NCBI GenBank assembly: GCA_030267565.1
Contig: BRXU01000047.1
Coordinates: forward strand, 434,001-498,000
Length of the DNA: 64,000 bases
From: Pleodorina starrii
Lineage: Eukaryota; Chlorophyta; Chlorophyceae; Chlamydomonadales; Volvocaceae
Direction of reading: 5' to 3'
Positions within the stretch are counted from its first letter, which is position 1. Each line of letters begins with the position of its first letter. Both the position numbers and the translations under genes were made by a program. Under the pieces are notes generated by a model. It was not told the DNA's origin. It worked only from the letters and a program-made list of their open reading frames with translations, and searched no databases. Below are positions 9,935 through 20,420 of this stretch, piece after piece.

Positions 9935-10216
9935 GCAGCGGTTAAGCGGAAAGCGGCCTTTGATTTCATTCGGTGCCGTCGGCTGAGCCTGCCGCGTAGG
10001 CACACGCTTTTTCCCAGTTGAGGGCTACGCGGCCGGAACGTACGCGATTCATTCGGGAACGATTTGGATATTTGGTTGGTTGATCTCACCGGCTCCACGT
10101 AAACACTTTGACGCCTGTCAAGGGTGGTGGTGCTGTACTGCAATCTAGCGAGCGGGCAAGCGAGCGGACATGAACTGATGTGAACGATATCGGCGACTTT
10201 GGGCACTCGGCCCGGC

Positions 10217-10579
10217 GAGTCCTGGCCCAGATCACGGGCGGTGGCGCATGCGTGTGACTCCCCGCGTGCCAGTCTATGGTTGCATTCACCACGATAACGA
10301 GCTGACCCACAAACGCATGACGCGTGTTCCCCATGCCTTGATCGGCTGTGTCGGTTTGTGGTTTATTTCGGCCGATCGATGGCGCGTAGGACTAAATGTT
10401 GATTGATTGACGAACCCCCCCTCGTCTTTATTTGTGGCGGGGCGCCAATCCCGCTGTCGGCCCTGTACGCAATACAAGTATACAACCCAACTCGCTTGTA
10501 ACGTACCTGACGTATACGTGTTCCGAGTGCTCTGCGTGCTCAGCGTTCGACGGGACGCCGCCAGCCGCAGCGGGCCAAG
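10217..10579. other. Left part of the insertion, no gene seen
   Basis: About 360 bp between the end of the leader repeat and the first recognisable LINE protein sequence. It may be a 5' remnant of the LINE or of another element. A short minus-strand peptide here (HAFVGQLVIVVNAT) resembles one at about 15550-15600 (HAFVGRQFVYAVDAS), hinting that both ends of the insertion derive from a common older sequence. Confidence 0.3.
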
Positions 10580-10599
10580 CGCATTTTCGGGGCTTGGCA

Positions 10600-13500
10600 T
10601 GGGACTCAGCCCTGGGGCGGAGGGTCGCCTCCTTCACCTTCCTGTCATGTGGGGCGGGCATTCCTTCACTCTGCTGTGCGCCTACGGTACCTTCCCTCGT
10701 CGGCGGGAGCGCTCCAGCGGGCGTTCATCCAGCAGCACCTGCACCCGCTGGCGGCTGCGGGCGGCTCCCATGTGTGGGCCGCTGACTTCAACTTCGTGCT
10801 CGACCCCACCCTGGACTCCACCCAGGACGGGGGGCGGCAGCGGGACGCCGGCACCGCTCGCTGCTTCCGGGAGGCGTGCCCCGATCTTGTGGATGGCTTC
10901 CGCTACCTGCAACCCTCCCTCCGGTCGTACACCTTCACCTGCCCCACTGGCGCATCCCGGATCGACCGAGTCACCGTCTCCGCCGACCTGGCGCCCGCCC
11001 TCCGCGGCTGCGAGGTGTCGGCGGGGTCCCCCTCCGATCATCGCCTCGTCACCACCGTCCTGGCCGCGGCACCACACGCGCAGCCGCCGGGCCCCGGCCT
11101 CCCCCCGCGTCCGCCTCCACTTCCTCGACTTCCCCGACCTCCGGTGTCAGTTTGAGGAGTGGCTGCAGGCCACCGCCGCCGCCGCCCCAGAGGACCCCAG
11201 CGGTCTCCTGCAGTGGTGGCCCGTTTTCAAGCGTGCCCTGGGTCGGGCCGCTGCCCGCCTTAACCGGCTGGCCCGATACCACCGCATCTCTGCCTGCCAA
11301 GCCGCCGCCGCTGCCCACGCCGCCGCGGACGAGGCCCAGCGGCAGTTGGAGGCGGGTGGCGTCGCCGCCGCTGCACGGGTCACGACCGCTCGCACCGCCG
11401 CAGCCGCAGCGGAGGTGCGCGCGGCGACCTCCTGTGCCCGCCGGGCCCGCCACGCCTGGCTTCGGACTGGAGAACGCCCCTGCCCGGCCCTCACGGCCCT
11501 TCTTCGCCCGCCCACCGCGTGCCGCCGGATCCCCGCACTGCGGCGCCCCACGGGCGCCCCTACCGCGGACCTGATGGAGATGCCGGCCGTCGTGGCAGAG
11601 TTCTGGCAGCGCATCTGCACTGCCTCGCCGCCGACCCCGGATGTCACAGCGGCGCGCCAGCAGATCTGGGCCGCTCTTCAGTCGCACGGCCGCCGGTGCC
11701 CCGCTGCCTCCCTCCCGGACCTGGGCCGCCCTGAGGCCAGCCCCGCTGAGGTGCTGGAGGCCCTGCGAGCGACCCCCCCCGGGGCGTGCGCCTGGCGCCG
11801 ATGGCATCCCTGCCGAGCTGTATCAGAGCTTCTCTGCCACCTTCGCGCTCCTGCTGGCGCGGATCTTCTCGGCCGCCCGAGCTACCGGCAGTACCCCCGC
11901 GGGCTTTCTGGACGGTGTTATCTCCTCCATCTTCAAGTCCGGGGACCCCACTCTCCCCTCCAACTAGCGGCCCATCATCCTGCTTGACACCGACTACCGG
12001 ACCCTTGCGCGTGTGCTGGCACGTCGGCTGCTCCCGGTCTTCGGGGCCACCATAGACCCTGAGCAGACCGCCTTCCTCCGGTCCCGTCGCATTGGGGACA
12101 ACGTGTGGCTCCTGCAGCTGCTACCCGAGCTGCTGCGGGCGCAGCACCGCCCTGGCCCCGCGGTCTTCCTCGACTTCTTTAAGGTGTACGACACGGTCGA
12201 CCGGGACTTCCTCTTCGCCTGCCTGGAGACCCTGGGCGTCGGCCAGGACTTCCTCCAAAGCTCCAATGGGTGCGGCTGCTACATGCCGACATCGGCGCCG
12301 CGGCTCTGGTCCATGGCTTCCGCTCTGCTCGAGTGCCCATCACAGCGGGCGTCCGGCAGGGCTGCCCGCTGGCCCCGCTCCTCTACCTCGCCATCGCCCA
12401 GGCACTGTTGTCCTGGCTGAAAGCCCAGGGAGTCGGTATCACGGTGGGCGCGGGGCCGGCTGCCTCCCGCCCCCTCCCCGCCTCCCAGTATGCCGACGAC
12501 TGCACCCCCTTCCTGGCAGCGGCCTCGGACCTGCCCCGCTTCCTGGCGCTTATGGAGGTCTTCCGCCGGGCTTCCGGGCAGCGGCTGAACCTTAACAAGG
12601 TGGAAGTCCTGCCGTTGGGCCCTGAGCCGGACGGTGGGAACCCCGCTGCTGGCGTGGCGCGCACAGCGCTGGCCCCCCCTGCCGGGGCGGCTGGTGTGGC
12701 CGTCGCCGCCCCCCGCAGCCTCCCTGGCCCCGCCGCCGTCACCGCCGCCGTCGCCGCCGTGGTGCCAGTTACGGCCGCAGCGCCCGGCCATGCCGCTGCC
12801 GCCCCCGCAGCTCCCCCGCCTATTGGCGCCGCCGCTGCAATTGCTGCGGCTCTGCGGCACCTGGTCCCAGCAGCGGCGGCGCCGGCGCCGGCGCCGGCGG
12901 CGGCCGCCCCTCATCCCGGCGCCCCCGCCGCCCTGCTCGCCATCCTGCGGGCTGCGGCAGCCCGCTTGCTCGTGGTCGGCAACCCCGCCGCGCCCCCTCC
13001 TGCCCCGGTGGGCGGCGGGTTGGGCTCGGCGGTGTCCCCCTTGCCCCTGACTGCCTTCGTCGGACCACCGGCGCAGCTGCGCACCGTTGCCCAGGCCAAG
13101 ACGCTCGGTGTGGGCCTCCGCAACGACGCTCAGGTCATGCCGGTGCGGCTTGCTGGGGTGGAGTCCGCGCTGGCTCTGGTCGCGCGGCTGCCTCTCACCA
13201 CTTTCGGCCTGGCGGCGGCGGCGTCGGCCTACGCCCTCAGCAAAGCGCTCTACCACATGGAGTTCCAGGGTCTGCCCCCTCGCGCCGGCCTGGACCGTCT
13301 CCTTGGCCTCACCGCTGCGGTGGTGGAGCGGAGGATGGAACCCCGCCATGTATGCGGCTGCGCCCAACGCCCGCCTCGTGGGGGTGAGCTTGGGGGTCCT
13401 CGCCCTGCCCCCCGCCGTCGGCGGCTTTGGGCTCCTGCCGCTCGTGGCCCACGTCCGGGCCAGACACGCGGTGGCGGCGGTGCGCTGTGCCGCCGGGGCA

Positions 13501-15027
13501 GCCGGCCTCCTCCCGGCCGACCCGCCCTGGGCTGATGTCGCCTTGCATCTGCTCCGGCAGTGCCATCCGGTAGCCCACCCATTGTGCCTCTTGGCCCCTG
13601 GGGGCGGCCGTGTTCTTGGGGCTCCGACGCCCCGTGGTTGCCCTGCATTCGCCCGGCTGCTCGGTGCAGCCGCTCACCTCGGGCCCCTCATCGTCCCGGA
13701 ACCCGACGCCATGGCGGGCCCCTGGTGCTACTCAGTGCCGCTGTGGAGCAACCCGGCCCTCCTGAGCCTCGGCGGCGCGTGCCTGGAGGTCACCTTCCCG
13801 GCCCTCGTCGGACTGCGCGGCCTCACCACCCTCGGTGTCGCTGTGCGCTGCTGGGACGTGCTCGCGCCGACGCGCGTCGCTTTGTCGGCGGCGCGTCGTC
13901 GGCCTGCGGGCGTGTCCCCCCGCATTGCTCGCCACTGCACTTTGCAGTTACGGCAGCTGGTACTGCGGGGCGTGCTGGGCTTCGGGGAGCTTGGCGCAGC
14001 GGTGGATGCCAGCAGGCCGTCCATCTCGGACCAGCTGGATGACCTTTTGGGCCTCGTTCCCGGCAGCTGGGTGGCGGCGGCCCGGCAGGTCGCGGCCGGC
14101 CAGGTGGCTGTGCCGCCCGCCCGTGAGGCCTGGGCGGCGCTGCTGCAGGGGCTCGCCTGGTGCCCCGCGGGCGGACCGTTCACGCCCGTCCTGGGCACCT
14201 CCGTCAAGCGTGGCACCCACCTGCAGCTTGCCGAGGCGTCCCATGACTTGAAGGCGCGCCATGAGGACTTCCTTGCGGACGCGTATGATGGCCCGGTGCC
14301 GCCGCTAGCGTTTGCGGCTTTCCGTGACACCCTGCGCCGCCTCTGGCGGCTGCGGTGGGAGAACGACCACAAAGAGGCGCTCTGGCGCCTGGCGGTGCAT
14401 GGCATCACGGGGTTCCCACTATTGCGCGGGCAGGCGGGTCGTGGGAGGGCTGCCTGTTGCCCCTGCGGCGCGCCAGTAACACAGGCTGGACGATGTTGGG
14501 TCCGTCGGCATCTGTTTTGGGACTGCTTTGTTGCCCGCACCCTGCGTGAGGAGCTGGAGGCGGTGTTGGGGGTCCCGGGCGACTCGGTGCTGCAGCGAGT
14601 TCATCTGTGGCTCGTGTCGCCCCCTCCGGGGATCTGTCCCTGTGTCTGGGATGTTGTGGCTTTGGCAGCCCTGGCAGCGCTGGAACGGGGCCGCCAACGC
14701 ATGTACCGGGGTGGCGCCCCCGCTGCCCCGCTTGGTCGGGCTCAGTTGGTCGGCATTGGGGCTGCGGTTGTTGCCGACTTCTGGGCCCGTGTCGCGTCGT
14801 TTGCAGCCCTAGGGATGGTACCGGATGGCTGGGAGACGGTCCCGGCGTCCCACCCCTTCCTGGCCAACCAGGCGGACCGTGTTGTGTTTGTTGGTCCTCC
14901 AGACACTGGGCCCCCCCTGGTTCCCCTTGACGGTCTCGACGGGAGGGCCCTACGAGCATTTCTGTTTCTGCCCGACACTCGCTCTGATGAGTGCGTACCG
15001 CGTGTGCACTTGACTTGGTCATGCTGA
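10600..15027 (+). pseudogene. LINE ORF2: endonuclease/reverse transcriptase, inactivated
   Basis: Endonuclease hallmarks: WAADFNFVLDPTLD, RIDRVTVSADL and SPSDHRLV (10790-11060). Reverse transcriptase: DGIPAELYQSF (about 11800), FLDFFKVYDTVDRDFL (about 12170), VRQGCPLAPLLYLAIAQALL (about 12350), QYADDCTPFL (12487-12516) and LNLNKVEVLPLG. The zinc knuckle is CCPCG followed by RRHLFWDC (14455-14525). The reading frame must be changed at about 10690, 11130, 11785, 12260 and 13345, and an in-frame TAG occurs at about 11968, right before RPIILLD. It cannot produce a full protein. The catalytic Asp pair of the reverse transcriptase is intact, so decay is moderate. Confidence 0.9.
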
Positions 15028-15235
15028 CCTCTGCACGAACCTACTGTGACCACACTTGACTCTTGTGTGGGTGCGGAACGGCCCAGCCTGGTGGCGTCTT
15101 TTCTGCTGGGAGGATTTGACGATAGTGGACCTTGCGGCGTTCTTGCTGCTTGTGTAGGCTAGGGATTGGTGGGCCTGATGGCGCGGTGGGCTTGGTGCTG
15201 GTGGGCCTTGGTGGCTTTGCTTTTGGCGCCCCTTT

Positions 15236-15335
15236 GCGGGTGCCCCTGGGGTAGGATGAACAGTCTGTCTAGCCTGCTGTACGGCTAGCAACCGGTGTGA
15301 AAACCGGTTCCCCTTGTAATCACCGAATCCTAACG
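15236..15335 (+). repeat. LINE 3' end (reference copy of the tail repeat)
   Basis: Ends the full-length LINE: TGCCCCTGGGGTAGGATGAA, then AACCGGTGTGAAAACCGG and TTCCCCTTGTAATC. It is shared with the fragments at 5940-6090, 9855-9905 (inverted), 15866-15938, 16217-16280 and 61975-62060 (inverted). Confidence 0.7.
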
Positions 15336-15807
15336 GTCTTCCCTAACTCTGCCCCTGATCTCCCTTATGCGACAATCTCGGGCACCTCGGGTATGCATTT
15401 ATTGATGTGATCTTCCTTGCATGGTTTTGAGGCACCAAGAAGCGGTATTGCGCCACGATATTGTCAGCTTTACCGTTGACGATCATTTCAATAGAAGATA
15501 GCTTTACAGGATGGCTCTACAAAGAGGTAGTCGATGTTTGTTTCAGATGAAGCATCCACGGCATATACGAACTGCCGTCCCACGAAGGCGTGCTGCCTAG
15601 TAGGGTTGGCCTGTGGCCTGGCTTGCCCTCGCTCAGCGTTCGCGATGCCTGAGTCGCCCTGCTGGTGGTACTCAGTTTCAGGTCGGGGTCCCGCCATCGC
15701 AGTGGCTTGGCCCGCGTGTCGTGCCCTGGGTTGGGATTGGGTTGTCCTTCTTTTCCAGGGTGCTGGACAGGCAGCACCCCCGTGACGTTGAAGGGGCACA
15801 GCAGTGG
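15336..15807. other. Right part of the insertion, no gene seen
   Basis: About 470 bp between the LINE end and the resumption of unit B. It is relatively AT-rich to 15560. No intact ORF; it may contain older transposon remnants (see the weak peptide similarity with 10217-10340). Confidence 0.3.
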
Positions 15808-15938
15808 GTGCAACCCTTCTCAGGTGCCGGGTTGACAGCACCTGCATGTTGCTTGGGGACTCGCCGGGTCAGACCAGCCATGGCTCCCCCCGGGGTGCCC
15901 CTGGGGTAGGATGAACATACAGTCCGTCTAGCCGGTAC

Positions 15939-16216
15939 TGTTAATGTTACAGTGTGGGGGGCTTCTGGGCCCATTCTAGGGTGAGGGCACGAGTTTGTTC
16001 GCTTAGAGCACCATCCGCCACCGTCACACTGTCTAACGCCATACGAACTGAGAGTCCAAGGCGGTTGGTCCTGCCAACTAGGACCCCATCCTCATCCGTT
16101 CACCCGACATCCGTAGAGACTGAGGGTTCAGCGATCGCCACCAATCAAACGTGTCATCTGCCCATTCAACTGGGGCCCAACTCCACATCTTAGCAGCTAG
16201 CCATAACCAGACGAGG
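15939..16216. mobile_element. 278-bp insertion with 10-bp target duplication
   Basis: The LINE tail of unit B is interrupted. TAGCCGGTAC occurs at 15929-15938 and again at 16217-16226, while unit A has the continuous sequence (AGCCGGTACGG) once, near 6019. The inserted 278 bp begins TGTTAATGTTACAGTGTGGG and ends CCATAACCAGACGAGG. I see no terminal inverted repeat and no ORF. It is a small non-coding mobile element of unknown class. Confidence 0.72.
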
Positions 16217-16226
16217 TAGCCGGTAC

Positions 16227-17084
16227 GGCTAGCGACCGGTGTGAAAGCTGGTCCCCCCTGGTAACGATTCCATCCGATTAACTGCGCCGTCCGTCTAGCC
16301 GATACGGTTAGCGACCGTTAGCGACGGTTGTGAAAGCCGGACCACCTTGTAAGGACCCCAATCTAACAGCTGCCAGTAATACCTGACGGGCATCGGGCCC
16401 GGGCATAGGGCCCCGGGCCCCGATCTCCCGATCCCCGGCACAGGGATGGGACCCCGCTTACGATTGCATGTAGAGCACATGGAATGTAGAGCACGTATCA
16501 TCATACGTACGCTATGCTTATGAAATCGCCCCATCGCGACTGTAGGCTGAGCCCGCATCCCAGGATTACCATTCATAACAGCATCCCTAAACAGCGTTCA
16601 CCAAACAAAATGCTTTGATGTTGTCATAGCAAAAAAATCGGGAACGCGGAATATCAGTGCACGAACGCGTAACGGCAGCCGGGTCGACTAATTTTCACCG
16701 TGCTGTGTCACCTGTTTGACGGTTCGGCGCAGCGACATCGCACCTTGCCTATTTGGGGCTCTGGCATGTGAGAAAAGGTGCGTCAAGAAGGGAGCACTCG
16801 TGTATTTGCGCGTTGCACGACTTGGGCTGTATGTAGAATGTTATGCCCAGCCGCAGCACTGCATGAAATCTAACCAGTATAAGCAGTGATGAAATGTCCT
16901 AGTATACATCAGCATAGTGGTCGCCAGGCATAGGTCTGCATCGCACGCCCCTCTCCTCGACTCTCACCCTGCACCCGCCCTCGTCCCCGCCCTCGCGCCG
17001 CTTGTTGCCGCTGTGCGCCCCTCGGTGTTGGTGGTTCCCACCTTCTGCTGCTGCTCCGTCCAGCCGCCAGGGCAGGAAAGCGCG
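16227..17084. other. Promoter-side block of copy B
   Basis: Matches 6140-6940 upstream of copy A, including GTAGAGCACATGGAATGTAG (about 16470) and CTAACCAGTATAAGCAGT (about 16870; 6723 in copy A). The AGTATAAGCAG motif about 210 bp before both ATGs is a possible TATA-type element. Conservation here exceeds that of the intervening DNA. Confidence 0.4.
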
Positions 17085-19304
17085 ATGGCAGAGTGCGCAA
17101 CAAGCGGAGAGGTCTCGAACCATGGAGCCGATCCTGGCGGGCCCGAAGTTCCACCCAATGGGTTTGCCCTCAGCACTGTGTTCGAATGGGCGCACAGAAT
17201 CGGACGGCCGCTTGAGAGGCGTGACTTTAACGCGCTTCGTCTAACTTGCCGCGGCGGCCGGGACCTCATCGACCAATACGATCCCGAGCTCAACCTCCGC
17301 TTCCGGGCCGAAGATCTGCTGGACGAGAGGCTGCAGAACGTCTTGGACGGCTGGGCGGCCTGGCTTAAGCGCAGGCAGCGCTGCACCTGCCTGCGCGTGG
17401 AGATATCCTTCCAGACCCCGCCGGTTTATCTCAGAAAGCGGGGGCTGACGCAGCTGCAGTGGCGGCCGGCCGGGCTACGCATCCAGAACCCGTTTGACTG
17501 GGGAGGGCCGCAGGTGCGGTGGCCGCCGGCCGTCCTGGGCGATCGGCTGCTGGCCCTCTTCGATGCTGCCCCAGGGACCATCCGGGAGCTCCACATCGGG
17601 TTGATCACCAACCGGGACGACGACGTCGTCGAGCTCCCCACAACACTCCCCGAAAGGCTGGCTGCGAGGTTCCCCTCCCTGCAGGACCTGAGGCTGGTGG
17701 GCTCGTGTGCCCCAGTCGACCCGCAGTCCTTCTACTCCGGCATCGCGGAACACCTCCCCCGCCTGCAGCGTCTGCAGATCGGCTTCTCCCAGGGGCTCAA
17801 TTACCTCGAGCTGTTGGCGGACAGACCCCAGCTGCGGGACCTCACGCTGAGATTCGCCCGGGACTTCCCCGTTTCGGTGTCTCAAGAGGAGGCGAAGGTG
17901 CTTGCATTCCTCCCAAATCTCCGCACGCTCCGGCTGCAAAGAGTGCCAGCCTCCAACCCCTGCCTGGAGCACGTGCTGCGTTTTGGACTCGGTGAGGCGC
18001 TTGAGGAGCTGGAGATCAATGAAGGGGCCGTCCGGCTGACCAGGGCAAGAATGTCAGAAGACTGCAGCAGCAGTGGTCAGCCACAGCAGCAGCAGAAGCA
18101 GCAGCAGATTCGCAGCTGGGTCATGGATGCCTCCGACCAATACTTCCTACAAAGCGTCATTGCAGCGGTGACAGCGTCGGGGCTGCCGCTGAACCGGCTG
18201 AGGGTCCCGAAGGCCGAGCCGGGGCTCATCCTGAGCGACCCGCTGAAGCCCTACCTAAACATCCTGCAGCTGGACGCTCTCCGGCTGAAGTTCGACCGGC
18301 AGGTGCCGAAGCTGGGCAGGGCGCTGCAGCGACTCACTGAGCCCCCGAAGAACCTCATTGTGGACCGGTTGAAGCACTCTGAAAGCATGGCCAGCCTGGG
18401 GCTCACATGTGCTCCACTGCTGGCACCGAGGCTGCAGCGGCTGGAGTTCCACGAGTGCGCGGGCCTCACGCCTGACAATCTGGTGTCCCTGCTGGTTGCC
18501 CTGCCGCTGTGTGAGGAGGTGGTGGTGCACGCCTGCGAGGGGTTGAACACCGACGGGCAGTACACGGCCTTGGTGGAGGGCCTGCTGGCGCTACCCCCGG
18601 GGGTGGAGCTGCGGAGCCGGCCGCTGCACATCCACCTGGACCGCTACCACCTACATCCCTCGCTTGCGAGCCCGCTTGTGAGTGAGGACAGCACCGAGTA
18701 CGCGGAGCCAGTGCCAGGGGATGAGGGGGCCGGGGCGGACAATGCCCCGGTTCTGAGCTGGGTGCGCAGCCTGAGGTGGAGTGATGGAGGAAACTCCGAG
18801 GGTGACGAAGTGGCGAGGGGAGGAGGGGAAGGAGGTGGGGGAGGGGGAGGTGGAGGAGGAGGAGATGGAGGGGGAGGAGGAGGTGGAGGAGGAGGAGATG
18901 GAGGGGGAGGAGGACGAGGGGGAGGAGGGGGAGGGGGAAGAGGAGGAGGAGGAGGGGGAGGAGAGGAGGGCGGGGAGGACGAGGAGGAGGAGGACGAGGA
19001 GCAGGAGGAGGACGAGGAGGAGGAGGAGGACGAGGAGGAGGAGGAGGACGAGGTGGAGGGAGAGGGGAACGAGGAGGAGCAGAAGCAGGAGATGGATGCA
19101 GCTCCCCGCCGCCAGCAGGCAGCAGAGTATGCGGGGTACATCGTCCGCAGGCTCACATGCGATATAATGGAGCGGGTGTGGAACAACGGCACTGCCTGGG
19201 AGCTGAACAGGCTGCTGGAGCTTGGCGGTGTGGCGGCACGTGTGTCCGTTCGCACGTTTGGGAGGGGTCCCGTGCGGCTATCAAACAACAGCCGTAAAGG
19301 TTGA
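17085..19304 (+). CDS. Leucine-rich-repeat-like protein, copy B (long form, F-box-like N-terminus)
   Basis: A single uninterrupted 739-residue frame, paralogous to the gene at 6941-8728 over almost its whole length. The N-terminus has a segment (about residues 28-70: VFEWAHRIGRPLERRDFNAL then RLTCRGGRDLID) resembling the F-box pattern of Leu/Val, Arg-Asp, LRLTCR and RDLID, although the usual LPxE start is degenerate. Leucine-rich segments follow (FPSLQDLRLVGSCA, LPRLQRLQIGFSQGLNYLEL, LPNLRTLRLQRV, PRLQRLEFHECAGLTPDNLV), then a Gly-rich and a long Glu/Asp tract (about residues 575-665) and a conserved tail (YIVRRLTCDIMERVW). If the F-box call is right, it would be an SCF substrate adaptor; this is an inference. 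Confidence 0.75.
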   Translation: MAECATSGEVSNHGADPGGPEVPPNGFALSTVFEWAHRIGRPLERRDFNALRLTCRGGRDLIDQYDPELNLRFRAEDLLDERLQNVLDGWAAWLKRRQRCTCLRVEISFQTPPVYLRKRGLTQLQWRPAGLRIQNPFDWGGPQVRWPPAVLGDRLLALFDAAPGTIRELHIGLITNRDDDVVELPTTLPERLAARFPSLQDLRLVGSCAPVDPQSFYSGIAEHLPRLQRLQIGFSQGLNYLELLADRPQLRDLTLRFARDFPVSVSQEEAKVLAFLPNLRTLRLQRVPASNPCLEHVLRFGLGEALEELEINEGAVRLTRARMSEDCSSSGQPQQQQKQQQIRSWVMDASDQYFLQSVIAAVTASGLPLNRLRVPKAEPGLILSDPLKPYLNILQLDALRLKFDRQVPKLGRALQRLTEPPKNLIVDRLKHSESMASLGLTCAPLLAPRLQRLEFHECAGLTPDNLVSLLVALPLCEEVVVHACEGLNTDGQYTALVEGLLALPPGVELRSRPLHIHLDRYHLHPSLASPLVSEDSTEYAEPVPGDEGAGADNAPVLSWVRSLRWSDGGNSEGDEVARGGGEGGGGGGGGGGGDGGGGGGGGGGDGGGGGRGGGGGGGRGGGGGGGEEGGEDEEEEDEEQEEDEEEEEDEEEEEDEVEGEGNEEEQKQEMDAAPRRQQAAEYAGYIVRRLTCDIMERVWNNGTAWELNRLLELGGVAARVSVRTFGRGPVRLSNNSRKG
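18808..19080 (+). repeat. GGA/GAGGA microsatellite inside copy B
   Basis: An in-frame purine array encoding Gly, then alternating Glu/Asp. It is longer and more acidic than the matching tract of copy A (8421-8567). Confidence 0.9.
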
Positions 19305-19968
19305 CTGCTGAGGGGCGGGACCTTCTCCAGTCCAACATCCTCGGCTTTGGGGCAGCCTCTGCGCCTCATGGATCCGCAGATTGATTTTCCTGGGCGGGTT
19401 ACATGGGGAAAGGGAAGGGAGGGAAGGGAGGGGAGGGAAGGGCGGGTTGCAGCACAGCTGGCGGCGAGTGAGCCTTCGTGGTGTACGTGCTGAAGGACGG
19501 GTGTGCGTGCAGGAGTTGGCATGGCCCTGAAGGCCGTGTTAGCTTCTCTCTGTGCTTCTCAGACCTCGGATCCTGTTGTCCATCGCATGCACGCGGGATA
19601 TGTGGAGCGCGCCCAGCGACTGTTTGAACGGAGCCCTCCCTCGAGCTGACCGACGAACTGATGAGGTCTATGGCTGGGGTCTATCTCGCCAGTTACGTCC
19701 GTGCTGCTCATCCCTACGTAGCCTGGCGTATTGCCCGTAGTGCTAGTGCTGGCTGGCTGGAAGGCTGCTGAGGTCATGTACGGTAGCTTCTCCAGCGGTG
19801 TCTCCAGATCAGGGTGGCGTCAGTTGCGGACTGCGGGCAGCTGTGTCCACGTGTGTCCGTGTTGTATGTGGGGCCGCACGGCAGGTCGGTAATGGCTGCT
19901 GCTTACCGGTGTTAGCAGTCGACTCGCTGTGCACCTAGCAGCGGTAAGCACCTAGCAGCACCAGCCGC

Positions 19969-19973
19969 TGTAA
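19969..19973 (+). terminator. TGTAA polyadenylation signal, copy B
   Basis: TGTAA is the usual volvocine polyadenylation motif. This one lies 665 bp after the copy B stop codon. The corresponding place in copy A (about 9410) reads ACGATAAC and lacks it. Confidence 0.35.
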
Positions 19974-20420
19974 CGTACGATGTACGATCATGGTTAGTTG
20001 CACTATAACGTACGCTGTACGATCACGGTTAGTTGCACTTGCTTGGGGGTCTTCTGTCGTGCTGACCACCGACGGCGCCTTTGTCTGCTGGCTACGTGGT
20101 GTGTGCGTGTGGGTTGCCGCAGTCCTCACTCATTGTTGTGTTGGATTTGCTGGGTTGCGCCATGCGCCAGGTCGGTTTTTGCTATTTAAATCATGCGTAC
20201 GAGGGGAAGGCAGGGATGCGGGAATAGCTAAACGGTAGGTGGCAGTTTTCCCCAAGGTACGGTGCGTACTGTCGCCGCATACGTCCTGTTTGCTTTTGTG
20301 CGATTGAATCGTGTATCTACGGAGCTTGATGCCCGAGCGAGGGCCGGAGACGGAGCGGTGGCGGGCTTGGAGGCGCCCTCCGCTGCTAGATTGCTGCCGA
20401 AATGCACTGGAACTTGGAGC

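Larger units (their letters stand above)
8729..9958. other. 3' flank of copy A and junction between duplication units
   Basis: Positions 8729 to about 9810 match the 3' flank of copy B. The 150-bp junction (9811-9958) is unique to this place and contains an inverted LINE 3' end (about 9855-9905) immediately followed by telomere-type repeats (9909-9934). No gene seen. Confidence 0.6.
10580..15335 (+). mobile_element. Decayed L1-type LINE (non-LTR retrotransposon)
   Basis: Domains in order: the C-terminal part of an APE-type endonuclease, a linker rich in Ala/Arg, a reverse transcriptase with a YADD catalytic box, a long thumb and C-terminal domain, and a CCHC zinc knuckle. This is the organisation of L1-clade elements. 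The coding part ends at 15027. The 3' UTR contains the dispersed tail GGGGTAGGATGAACAG (about 15249) and runs to about 15335. The N-terminal endonuclease with its catalytic Glu is missing, so the copy is 5'-truncated. It inserted into the second duplication unit. Confidence 0.9.
9959..20420 (+). repeat. Tandem segmental duplication, unit B (interrupted)
   Basis: Unit B starts with the 255-bp leader at 9959-10216. Homology to unit A stops after GGGCACTCGGCCCGG and resumes at 15808 with the same downstream sequence (GCAACCCTTCTCAGGTG). Bases 10217-15807 are therefore an insertion that post-dates the duplication. Unit B ends near 20420. It also holds a private 278-bp insertion (15939-16216). Confidence 0.82.

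Noticed and set aside
12279..13367. Long minus-strand ORF of 362 codons opposite the LINE
   Set aside because: Compositional shadow of the GC-rich reverse-transcriptase coding strand; Arg/Gly-rich, no domain.
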